Source: Bacteroidales bacterium (GTDB lineage Bacteria > Bacteroidota > Bacteroidia > Bacteroidales > Muribaculaceae). Taken from it: a stretch of 15,906 bases of DNA. The notes beneath the pieces are model-generated. The model saw nothing but the letters and a program-made list of their open reading frames with translations. It was not told the DNA's origin and searched no databases. The stretch covers positions 1 through 15,906 of the forward strand of contig SFGS01000077.1 in the NCBI GenBank assembly GCA_004557565.1, given 5' to 3'. How positions within the stretch are numbered: the stretch's first letter is position 1; every line of letters starts with the position of its first letter. Shown here one piece after another: positions 7,945 to 14,123 of the stretch. Position numbers and translations under genes: made by a program.

Positions 7945-8298
7945 ATGGAAATTACAACAAAGATTTTAAAAGAACGGTTTATTGAATACAACAAGCGTTA
8001 CTTTGATGATAAACTACCGATGGTTGATTTTCGCCGACACCGTACAGGTAATCCTGTCGCTCGTCTGAATACTCCGAACAACGGAAACCTGTCAATATCC
8101 TTCAGCACCGTATATAACTGGAACGATAAACTGATTCGTGACACATTAATCCATGAGATGATACATCTATATTTGGTCGTCAACAAGAAAGAATGGATTT
8201 TTGACCACGGCATACCATTTCACCTATGCTGTCTGAAATTCCTATTGAAATACCGTATCGACGCCTTAGGCTGGTTCACAAAATACCCCCGGTTCTAA
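7945..8298 (+). CDS. SprT-like zinc metalloprotease domain protein
   Basis: This 117-residue protein matches the SprT-like family. It has the N-terminal KERFIEYNKRYFDDKLP stretch (typical N..YFxxxLP), a central strand with LSISFSTVYNW, then LIHEMIHLY with the HExxH zinc site at His70-Glu71-His74, and FDHGIPFH with His88 as the likely third ligand. It is shorter than E. coli SprT (about 165 residues) and has no C-terminal zinc ribbon. SprT-like domains include the SPRTN proteases that degrade DNA-protein crosslinks; bacterial members are mostly uncharacterised. The ATG at 7945 follows A/T-rich sequence with no Shine-Dalgarno. It lies 154 bases after sbcC, separated by a REP-like element, so co-transcription is possible but unproven. 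A structured repeat starts 27 bases after its stop. Confidence 0.82.
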   Translation: MEITTKILKERFIEYNKRYFDDKLPMVDFRRHRTGNPVARLNTPNNGNLSISFSTVYNWNDKLIRDTLIHEMIHLYLVVNKKEWIFDHGIPFHLCCLKFLLKYRIDALGWFTKYPRF

Positions 8299-8325
8299 AA
8301 TACGGTTCAGCGCATAAATACTGGA

Positions 8326-8516
8326 GGGCTGAAACAAGAACATAAAAAACAGCCTTTTAGCGATGCCAGTGCTTCGCTCCTATCGTTAGTGCTGTGGCAT
8401 GTCTGATTTCAAGCAGATGCTTGAATCATCCACACCACATCACCAACGCCGCCCTCCCCAGCGAGGTCGGTGGCATCGCCAAAAGGATAAAAACCGCTCG
8501 CCTTCGGCGAAAAACC
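8326..8516 (+). repeat. Structured intergenic element, copy L
   Basis: This copy is homologous to 8776-8987 on the other strand. The features in order are as follows. A stem GGGCTG (8326-8331) / CAGCCT (8350-8355) surrounds an A-rich loop. The block AACATAAAAAACAGCCTT (8339-8356) is identical in both copies, and TGCTTCGC (8370-8377) is shared. Next is a hairpin GAT-T-TCAAGC / GCTTGA-ATC (8405-8427, bulged T), then CCTC/GAGG (8453-8466), AAGGATAAAAACC (8483-8495) and the hairpin TCGCC-TTC-GGCGA (8498-8510) with a closing AAAAACC. It starts 27 bases after the SprT-like stop, in the same direction. Possible roles: 3' mRNA structure, a small RNA, or a non-autonomous element. Confidence 0.65.
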
Positions 8517-8622
8517 AAATTTCAGAAATCAGATTATCCGAAAGCGCAAATAAAAAGATACCCCAATCCCTTTTGCATTGGCAGATGCGATGGTTTATGT
8601 CTGCCACAATAGGCGAGCGCGT

Positions 8623-8715
8623 CATAGCGTAGGGACATGCCTTCGGCATGTTTCGCTGCAAACGGCAAATTATCAACGCATTGGAAACATGCCAAAGGCA
8701 TGTTCCTACGCTATG
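8623..8715. repeat. REP-like paired hairpins (BIME-like palindrome)
   Basis: The left arm 8623-8654 and right arm 8684-8715 are inverted copies over 32 bases with two mismatches, separated by a 29-base spacer. Each arm contains its own hairpin: ACATGCC-TTC-GGCATGT (8635-8651) and ACATGCC-AAA-GGCATGT (8687-8703). Each hairpin is preceded, in its own orientation, by CGTAGG (GTAG at 8629-8632 plus; at 8709-8706 minus). The loop differences keep the stems intact. Related copies lie at 2515-2560 (right half) and 7818-7911. Layout and GTAG foot resemble enterobacterial REP pairs (BIMEs). Confidence 0.8.
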
Positions 8716-8775
8716 GCGTTATCGTTTTTGGAAATTTGATGCGGCTTTTTACCAAGAAAATATTTTATCATCAGG

Positions 8776-8987
8776 GGTTTTTCGCCGTGAAACGGCGAGT
8801 GGTTTTTATCCTTGGGGCAAAGTGGATAGCCCTCGTAAGAGGGTGGCGGAGGATTGTGTGGTTGGCGGCATGGAAACTGTTTCCAATGACGCAAAGCGCA
8901 CAGTCGCACCGCCAAATGCGAAGCATTCCACGTTGCTCCAAGGCTGTTTTTTATGTTTTTGTTTTTGGTCCCATTCAGGCTCAGCCT
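8776..8987 (-). repeat. Structured intergenic element, copy R (inverted)
   Basis: Read on the minus strand this is collinear with 8326-8516. It has the stem AGGCTG (8987-8982) / CAGCCT (8946-8941), AACATAAAAAACAGCCTT (8957-8940) and TGCTTCGC (8925-8918). Then come the hairpin CAT-T-GGAAA-CAG-TTTCC-ATG (8888-8869), CCCTC/GAGGG (8843-8830), AAGGATAAAAACC, and the hairpin TCGCCGT-TTC-ACGGCGA (8798-8782) with AAAAACC. Stem sequences differ from copy L while pairing is kept. It begins 32 bases after the pepT stop on the pepT strand. Confidence 0.65.
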
Positions 8988-9019
8988 CTGGGGTGTTGTT
9001 TTGGTCGAAGCGGTGGGGG

Positions 9020-10240
9020 TTAGGCTTCGGATTCTACGATTTTGCAGATTTCTACGATGGTGTGCATTGCCTTTTCCATTGCCTGAACGGATACATATTC
9101 GTAGCGACCGTGCATGTTCATGCCGCCTGCGAAGATGTTGGGGCATGGCAGGCCTTTGAACGAGAGTTGTGCGCCGTCGGTGCCGCCGCGGATTGGTTGA
9201 ACGATTGGGGTAACGTCGGCGTTTTTCATTGCCTTTTCTGCCACCTCGATAATGTGCATCACTGGTTCAATCTTTTCGCGCATGTTGTAGTATTGGTCTT
9301 TGATTTCGATTGACGCGCAGTTGGGGAACTCGGTGTTCACTTTGTGGCAAAGGTGTTCGAGTTCGCGCTTGCGGCTTTCAAAGCGTGCGCGGTCGTGGTC
9401 GCGAACGATGTAGGTGAGCACGGTTTTTTCCACTGTGCCCTCAAAGCCAATAAGGTGATAGAAGCCTTCGTAGCCTTCGGTATGCTCTGGGGTTTCCCAA
9501 CGTGGAATCATCACCGCAAACTGGTTAGCCACTCGGATAGAGTTGAGCATCTTGTGCTTCGCCATGCCAGGGTGCACGTTCAAGCCGGTGAAAGTGATTT
9601 TTGCCGATGCGGCGTTGAAGTTTTCAAACTCAAGTTCGCCAGGATAGCCACCGTCCATGGTGTAAGCCCATTCGGCACCGAATTTTTCCACATCGAAGTG
9701 GTGTGCGCCCATACCGATTTCCTCGTCGGGGTTGAACGCGATGCGAATGTCGCCGTGCTTGATTTCGGGGTGTGCCTGGAAGTATTCAATGGCGCTGATA
9801 ATTTCAGCGATGCCAGCCTTGTCGTCGGCACCGAGCAGAGTGTTGCCGTCGGTCACCACGAGGTCTTGACCCACGAAGTCGGCCATTTCGGGGAATTGCT
9901 CAGGGTCGAGCACGATGCCTTTTTCCTCGTTGAGCACCACCTTGCCGCCTTCATATTTCACCACACGGGGATTCACACCGTGGCCGCTCATGTCGGTGGC
10001 GGTGTCGAGGTGTGCGATAAAGCCGATGGTTGGCACCTTCTTGTCGGTGTTTGATGGGAGAGTTGCCATCAAGTAACCGTTTTCGTCGAGCGAGATGTCG
10101 CTGAGACCCATGCCTTCAAGTTCTTTTTTGAGTTCTTGTGCAAACACCATTTGCCCAGGTGTGGAGGGAGTGAGGTTAGTAAGTTCGTCACTTTGAGTAT
10201 CGAACTTCACATACTGGAGAAATCTATCTACTAATTTCAT
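9020..10240 (-). CDS. pepT: Peptidase T (tripeptidase, M20B)
   Basis: This 406-residue cytosolic zinc aminopeptidase removes the N-terminal residue of tripeptides. The metal and catalytic motifs are all present at the usual places: GFIAHLDT (His77, Asp79), TLLGADDKAG (Asp139-Asp140), NPDEEIG (Glu173-Glu174), YTMDGG (Asp196), NVHPG, PIRGGTDGA and GGMNMHGRYEY with the last His ligand near 380. Long stretches such as GELEFENFNAAS and LPCPNIF match E. coli PepT closely, and length is standard (about 408). The ATG at 10240 has no clear Shine-Dalgarno. It is divergent from the nuclease operon, with a TACCTTTG box 65 bases upstream. It is probably monocistronic, ending in the repeat-filled convergent region. 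Confidence 0.96.
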   Translation of the reverse strand: MKLVDRFLQYVKFDTQSDELTNLTPSTPGQMVFAQELKKELEGMGLSDISLDENGYLMATLPSNTDKKVPTIGFIAHLDTATDMSGHGVNPRVVKYEGGKVVLNEEKGIVLDPEQFPEMADFVGQDLVVTDGNTLLGADDKAGIAEIISAIEYFQAHPEIKHGDIRIAFNPDEEIGMGAHHFDVEKFGAEWAYTMDGGYPGELEFENFNAASAKITFTGLNVHPGMAKHKMLNSIRVANQFAVMIPRWETPEHTEGYEGFYHLIGFEGTVEKTVLTYIVRDHDRARFESRKRELEHLCHKVNTEFPNCASIEIKDQYYNMREKIEPVMHIIEVAEKAMKNADVTPIVQPIRGGTDGAQLSFKGLPCPNIFAGGMNMHGRYEYVSVQAMEKAMHTIVEICKIVESEA

Positions 10241-10305
10241 GTTGTGGTTATATGTTTAAGCCACACCTAAATAGGCGTGGGCAGTTTATTTGCGTATTAT
10301 GTGAG

Positions 10306-10313
10306 CAAAGGTA
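10306..10313 (-). promoter_or_regulatory. Candidate -7 box for pepT
   Basis: On the minus strand it reads TACCTTTG, matching TAnnTTTG and identical to the box proposed for yeiH. No TTTG -33 element stands at the usual distance. The implied leader is about 60 nucleotides. Confidence 0.4.
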
Positions 10314-10326
10314 ATAATAATTTTTG

Positions 10327-10334
10327 TAATTTTG
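10327..10334 (+). promoter_or_regulatory. Candidate -7 box for the nuclease-mnmE operon
   Basis: The sequence TAATTTTG matches TAnnTTTG, 22 bases before the ATG. It lies only 13 bases from the opposing pepT box, so the two divergent promoters would compete for polymerase. No clear -33 TTTG is seen. Confidence 0.35.
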
Positions 10335-10356
10335 TAATGTTAAACACGGCATTTGC

Positions 10357-11208
10357 ATGATGGCAATTCGTAAAAAGCGCAAAACCTATGCTTCGCACCG
10401 CTGGCGGCTTCATCTGCTTTCGGGCATTTGGGGTGTGGCGGTGACGGTGGCGGTGGTTGTGCTGGTGGTCAGGTGCCAGCGTTCGGCATCGGTGGGCATC
10501 GCGATAGAAGAGCCGCTGCTGGCGCAAATCTGCGAGCTGCAGTTGCCCGACACCACGCCCGATGAGGTGGTGACGCTTGACGGTTTCACGGTGCACTTCA
10601 ACGCCGCCCACCACATTCCAAACTATGTGGTTTACCGCCTGTTGCGAAGCCACATCGGAGGCAAGGCATCGTATAACGGCACTTTCACTTGTGCCGATTC
10701 GGTGAATGGGTGCGCCGAGCCGTCGGAGTATGCCAAAAGTGGCTACCAGCGTGGTCACATGGCTCCGGCTGCCGACATGAAGTGGAGCAAGCAAGCATTG
10801 GAGCAATCTTACACGATGCTCAACATTTGCCCACAGCGCAAGAACCTGAACACCGGCGCATGGCAGATGCTGGAGGAAAAGGTGAGGGAATGGGCAATGC
10901 GCGACAGTGTGCTTGTGGTCATCACCGGTCCGATTCTCGCCAAGCAGATGCCTACCATTGGCAAAACGAGCAAAATTGCCGTGCCTGGGCAGTTTTTCAA
11001 GGTGGTGTTTGCCCCTTATGCCCGTCCGTCGCGCGCCATCGCATTTGTGATGCCCAACGCCGATGCCGACAAACTCTGCTCGGAATATGCCGTGAGTGTG
11101 GACGAGGTGGAACGTCTCACGGGATTCGACTTTTTTAGCACACTCCCCGATGCCGAGCAGCTCAGACTTGAATCGGGTGTTGATGCCGACAGTTGGTTTC
11201 AGTTTTAA
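10357..11208 (+). CDS. DNA/RNA non-specific endonuclease, membrane-anchored (NUC1), copy A
   Basis: This 283-residue protein has a basic N-terminus (RKKRK) and one membrane segment at about 19-39, which suggests a nuclease domain held on the outer side of the inner membrane. The NUC1 (Serratia nuclease/EndoG) domain follows. It has HHIPNYVVY, the active site GYQRGHMAPAADM (His134 as general base), NICPQ, and LNTGAWQMLE, where Asn165 matches the Mg-binding Asn and Glu173 the second active-site acid. The usual DRGH is QRGH here: Asp is replaced by Gln131, whereas the paralogue just downstream keeps Asp. Start: tandem ATGs at 10357 and 10360; either could be used. It is followed after 21 bases by copy B and then mnmE. 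Activity is likely but could be altered by the Gln. Confidence 0.85.
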   Translation: MMAIRKKRKTYASHRWRLHLLSGIWGVAVTVAVVVLVVRCQRSASVGIAIEEPLLAQICELQLPDTTPDEVVTLDGFTVHFNAAHHIPNYVVYRLLRSHIGGKASYNGTFTCADSVNGCAEPSEYAKSGYQRGHMAPAADMKWSKQALEQSYTMLNICPQRKNLNTGAWQMLEEKVREWAMRDSVLVVITGPILAKQMPTIGKTSKIAVPGQFFKVVFAPYARPSRAIAFVMPNADADKLCSEYAVSVDEVERLTGFDFFSTLPDAEQLRLESGVDADSWFQF

Positions 11209-11229
11209 AAATATGATTTTCAACGCAAT

Positions 11230-12108
11230 ATGAAGAAATTATCATACTCCATTATTGCCCTGCTGCTGAGCGCAGGGATTGTGTGCTTTGCTGTTAAGTT
11301 CACCGCAGGGCAAACCGCCGATGCCGAAGTGCCGAAGGTGGAGAATGTGGAGAAGAAAAGCCCCGTTGGCAAACTTGTCAGCACCGACAAGAATCCGCTC
11401 CTGCTGGTGAAGTTGCCGCAAGGGGTGGCTAACCAGCGCATCAACCACATGGCTTATGTGTGCTATTTCAACAAGGAGCACCGCATCCCCAACTGCGTAA
11501 TCTACGAACTGTCGGCCACCGAAGTGGCTCAATGCGATGCTCCCGGCGCAGAGCGACGCAAGAACTATAAGTTTCTTGCCGACCCGAAAAGCCCCGACAG
11601 CCCCGATTGGTATGAATACCGTGGCTCTGGCTACGACCGTGGACACATGGTGCCTGCCAACGATATGAAGTGGGACAAAACCGCCATGAAGGAATGCTTT
11701 TACATGACGAATATGTGTCCGCAACTCCATGCGCTGAACGATGGCTGCTGGCGACAACTCGAAATGGCTGTTCACCGTTGGGCGAAGCGCGACAAGCGGT
11801 TGATTGTGGCGGCAGGACCGGTGTTGAAAAATAAGATGAAGCGCATTGGCACTGACCAAAATATATCGGTGCCGGGAGCGTTCTTCAAGGTGATTTATGC
11901 GCCCAACCAAGGCCGCGCCATCGGCTTCATCTTCAATAATGAGAAAATCCGTGGTTCCTACACCAAGCATGTGGTGAGCGTTGACTATATCGAACGAATG
12001 ACTGGACTCGACTTTTTCTCGGCAGTTGACGATAAATTAGAACGACAGATGGAGGCGAATGCCGACATTGAAATGTGGACCAGCACTAACAAAAAAACAA
12101 ACGAATGA
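11230..12108 (+). CDS. DNA/RNA non-specific endonuclease (NUC1), copy B
   Basis: This 292-residue paralogue of the preceding gene starts with an N-terminal hydrophobic signal or anchor (about residues 5-23, SYSIIALLLSAGIVCFAV) with no canonical lipobox, so it is probably periplasmic or membrane-tethered. After a linker the NUC1 domain has HRIPNCVIYEL, an intact active site GYDRGHMVPANDM (Asp136, Arg137, His139), NMCPQ, and LNDGCWRQLE (Asn170 and Glu178). The shared tail ERxTGxDFFS shows it arose with copy A by duplication. An insert of about 20 residues rich in Asp, Pro and Ser (DPKSPDSPDWYEY) precedes the active site. Its TGA overlaps the mnmE ATG as ATGA. A role in nucleotide scavenging or in degrading incoming DNA is inference only. 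Confidence 0.87.
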   Translation: MKKLSYSIIALLLSAGIVCFAVKFTAGQTADAEVPKVENVEKKSPVGKLVSTDKNPLLLVKLPQGVANQRINHMAYVCYFNKEHRIPNCVIYELSATEVAQCDAPGAERRKNYKFLADPKSPDSPDWYEYRGSGYDRGHMVPANDMKWDKTAMKECFYMTNMCPQLHALNDGCWRQLEMAVHRWAKRDKRLIVAAGPVLKNKMKRIGTDQNISVPGAFFKVIYAPNQGRAIGFIFNNEKIRGSYTKHVVSVDYIERMTGLDFFSAVDDKLERQMEANADIEMWTSTNKKTNE

Positions 12109-13514
12109 CGACAATCAACAACGATACAATTGTGGCTATCAGCACACCCCACGGAATGGGTGGCATAGCAGTGGTGAGAGTGAGCGGCGACGACGCCATA
12201 TCTATTGTGGCGAAGCGATGGAAGGGCGCGCCAATCAGTGAAATGAAAAGCCATACGGCGCACTTGGGGCGCCTGCTCGACACCAGTGGCGAACTGCTCG
12301 ACGAGGTGGTGCTCACTCTGTTTCGCGGGCCGCACTCTTTCACGGGCGAAGATGTGATTGAAATCGCTTGCCACGGCTCGATGTGGATTCAACAGCAAGT
12401 GGTGAACACGCTGATTGACGCTGGCTGCCGCTCGGCCACTGGCGGCGAATTTACCCAACGCGCCTTCGGAAACGGCAAACTCGACCTTTCGCAAGCCGAA
12501 GCCATTGCCGATGTGATTGCATCGTCGTCGCGCGCATCGCACCGTGTGGCAATGAATCAGATGCGGGGCGCTTTCAGTCGCCGCCTCACCAGTTTGCGCG
12601 CCCAGTTGCTCCAATTCGTGTCGCTGATTGAACTCGAACTCGATTTCAGCGAGGAGGAGGTGAACTTTGCCGACCGTGGCAAACTCATCGACCTGGCTAC
12701 AGGCATCAAGTCGGTCATCTACAGCCTTGCCGATTCCTACAGTGCTGGTAACGCCATCAAAAACGGTCTGCCTGTGGCTATCGTGGGGCAGACCAACGCT
12801 GGAAAATCCACCTTGCTCAACGCTCTGCTCGGCGACGACCGTGCATTGGTGAGCGACATCAAAGGCACCACACGCGATGTGATAGAAGACACCATCACCC
12901 TCGGTGGCACGCTCTTCCGTTTTATCGACACCGCCGGCATTCGTGAATCGGGCGACGTGATTGAGAACATGGGTATCGAGCGCTCGTTCAAAAAACTCGA
13001 CGAGGCGCAACTCGTGCTGTGGGTGGTTGACCCAAGTGAGGGAGCCGATGAGATAGCCACCTTCAGCCAGCAGATATTGCCACGCTGCGAAGGCAAAAAA
13101 CTGCTCGTGGTGGTCAACAAAATCGACACCACCGACCAAGCCACCCAAACCGAAGTGGCACGCGTGATAGAGCAGCAAATCAGCGGCAACGTGGAAGCCC
13201 AAACCATCTACGTTTCGGCACGCGACGGCCAAAATATGGAAGCCCTCAACCAAGCCATCATCAAGATGGCGGCACTGCCATCGGTAGCCGACGACGAAGC
13301 CGTAATCGTCACCAACGCACGCCATTACGAAGCCCTCGTGCGCGCAGGCGAAGCCATCACACGCAGCATCGACGGTCTCTACAGCGGCATCAGCGGCGAC
13401 TTCGTAAGCCAAGACATCCGCGAATGTATGCACTACCTCGGCGAAATCACAGGCGAAATCTCCACCGACGACATCCTCGGCGAAATCTTCTCCCACTTCT
13501 GCATCGGCAAATAA
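12105..13514 (+). CDS. mnmE: tRNA modification GTPase MnmE (TrmE)
   Basis: This 469-residue GTPase, with MnmG, builds the 5-carboxymethylaminomethyl group on wobble U34 of certain tRNAs. The N-terminal folate-binding domain opens with DTIVAISTPHGMGGIAVVRVSG. A helical domain follows with RAFGNGKLDLSQAEAIADVI. The inserted G domain has G1 GQTNAGKS (228-235; Thr replaces the more usual Pro), G2 GTTRDVIED, G3 DTAG (275-278) and G4 NKID (338-341). The chain ends with the catalytic CIGK (466-469). The ATG at 12105 overlaps the nuclease stop as ATGA, which implies coupled translation. The last 82 bases are antisense to the convergent 2H phosphoesterase reading frame. Confidence 0.96.
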   Translation: MTTINNDTIVAISTPHGMGGIAVVRVSGDDAISIVAKRWKGAPISEMKSHTAHLGRLLDTSGELLDEVVLTLFRGPHSFTGEDVIEIACHGSMWIQQQVVNTLIDAGCRSATGGEFTQRAFGNGKLDLSQAEAIADVIASSSRASHRVAMNQMRGAFSRRLTSLRAQLLQFVSLIELELDFSEEEVNFADRGKLIDLATGIKSVIYSLADSYSAGNAIKNGLPVAIVGQTNAGKSTLLNALLGDDRALVSDIKGTTRDVIEDTITLGGTLFRFIDTAGIRESGDVIENMGIERSFKKLDEAQLVLWVVDPSEGADEIATFSQQILPRCEGKKLLVVVNKIDTTDQATQTEVARVIEQQISGNVEAQTIYVSARDGQNMEALNQAIIKMAALPSVADDEAVIVTNARHYEALVRAGEAITRSIDGLYSGISGDFVSQDIRECMHYLGEITGEISTDDILGEIFSHFCIGK

Positions 13515-14062
13515 TTCTCCATACCTCTGGAACTATGGGAGGAGGGGGTGGTGTGAGGTGTTTTGCCTTGGAATATTCTGAAATTGATTTTTTGGAGTTT
13601 GAGGGTGAATGGTGGGGACTGGATTGAGGCGGTGATTCGTTGTAAGGCGCGGACATTGATTGCCGCGTCGGTCACTCTGCCGAGGGTGACATGTAATTTG
13701 AAGGCTGATTGCATTTTGCACCCCGCGGTCTCAAAATCATTGCGAATGGCTTGAACAATCGCTTCGAAATCCTTAGGTACATGTGTAACCGAAAGATAGA
13801 TGATGTGCATACCGGATTTGGTGCTGAAGGAGTCCACTTTGTCGAATGTCAATTCGGGTGCCTGATAATGCTTCAGATGCCTGTCTAAAATTCCACGGAA
13901 ATTAACACCAGCTGGCATCTCGTCGAGAAACGCCATAGTGATATGGTGCCAGGCACGTTGCCACCTGACATCAACGTCCTTGCACGCATCTCGCAGTTCC
14001 TTAAACCACAGAGCATCATAACGCACAGGCACCTCTATTTCCAAATAACATTTCATCATCAT
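13433..14062 (-). CDS. 2'-5' RNA ligase/2H phosphoesterase family protein (LigT-like)
   Basis: This 209-residue protein has the two HxT motifs of the 2H superfamily: WHHITMAF (His40-Ile-Thr42) and LHVTLGRV (His124-Val-Thr126), spaced as in LigT-type cyclic phosphodiesterases. Such enzymes act on 2',3'-cyclic or 2'-5' phosphodiester bonds in RNA; the substrate here is unknown. The recognisable domain ends near FRIFQG (about 163-168). The remaining 40 or so residues, rich in Ser, Thr and Pro, run through the intergenic gap, and the last 27 codons are antisense to mnmE. This looks like an extension after loss of the original stop. Three ATGs in a row (14062, 14059, 14056) make the exact start uncertain. 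It lies 61 bases after the DUF262 gene on the same strand. Confidence 0.72.
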   Translation of the reverse strand: MMMKCYLEIEVPVRYDALWFKELRDACKDVDVRWQRAWHHITMAFLDEMPAGVNFRGILDRHLKHYQAPELTFDKVDSFSTKSGMHIIYLSVTHVPKDFEAIVQAIRNDFETAGCKMQSAFKLHVTLGRVTDAAINVRALQRITASIQSPPFTLKLQKINFRIFQGKTPHTTPSSHSSRGMENYLPMQKWEKISPRMSSVEISPVISPR

Positions 14063-14123
14063 TCATTACAAATCCAAACCAATGCAATACCTAAGATGGT
14101 ATGGGACGTTTCGTGGGTGGGGG

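Larger units (their letters stand above)
8299..9019. other. 721-base convergent intergenic region, nested inverted repeats
   Basis: No credible gene was found here on either strand. The region lies between the 3' ends of the SprT-like gene (plus) and pepT (minus). From outside to inside it holds two inverted, diverged copies of a structured element of about 200 bases, and a pair of REP-like hairpins near the middle. Open frames of 128-221 codons that cross it run through these repeats and into pepT antisense, and look like nothing known. Confidence 0.75.

Noticed and set aside
8326..8987. CRISPR array or tandem repeat
   Set aside because: The copies are inverted, about 200 bases long and only two in number. 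There is no regular spacer pattern and no cas gene in the window.
8706..9146. A 146-codon minus-strand frame overlapping the pepT end
   Set aside because: It overlaps pepT in another frame and continues through both repeat types. Its basic, low-complexity translation does not look like a protein.
8637..9313. Plus-strand frames of 128 and 221 codons in the sprT-pepT interval
   Set aside because: They begin inside the REP-like palindrome, run through the structured repeat copy R and then antisense into pepT. No homology or ribosome binding site is visible.
11985..13496. A 503-codon minus-strand frame opposite mnmE and the end of copy B
   Set aside because: It is a shadow of the well-conserved mnmE sequence. 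The His/Asp/Val-rich translation shows no family motif.
13515..13560. A hairpin after mnmE (CCATA...TATGG)
   Set aside because: The stem is only five clean pairs and is followed by a G-rich run without T's, so it does not support an intrinsic terminator.
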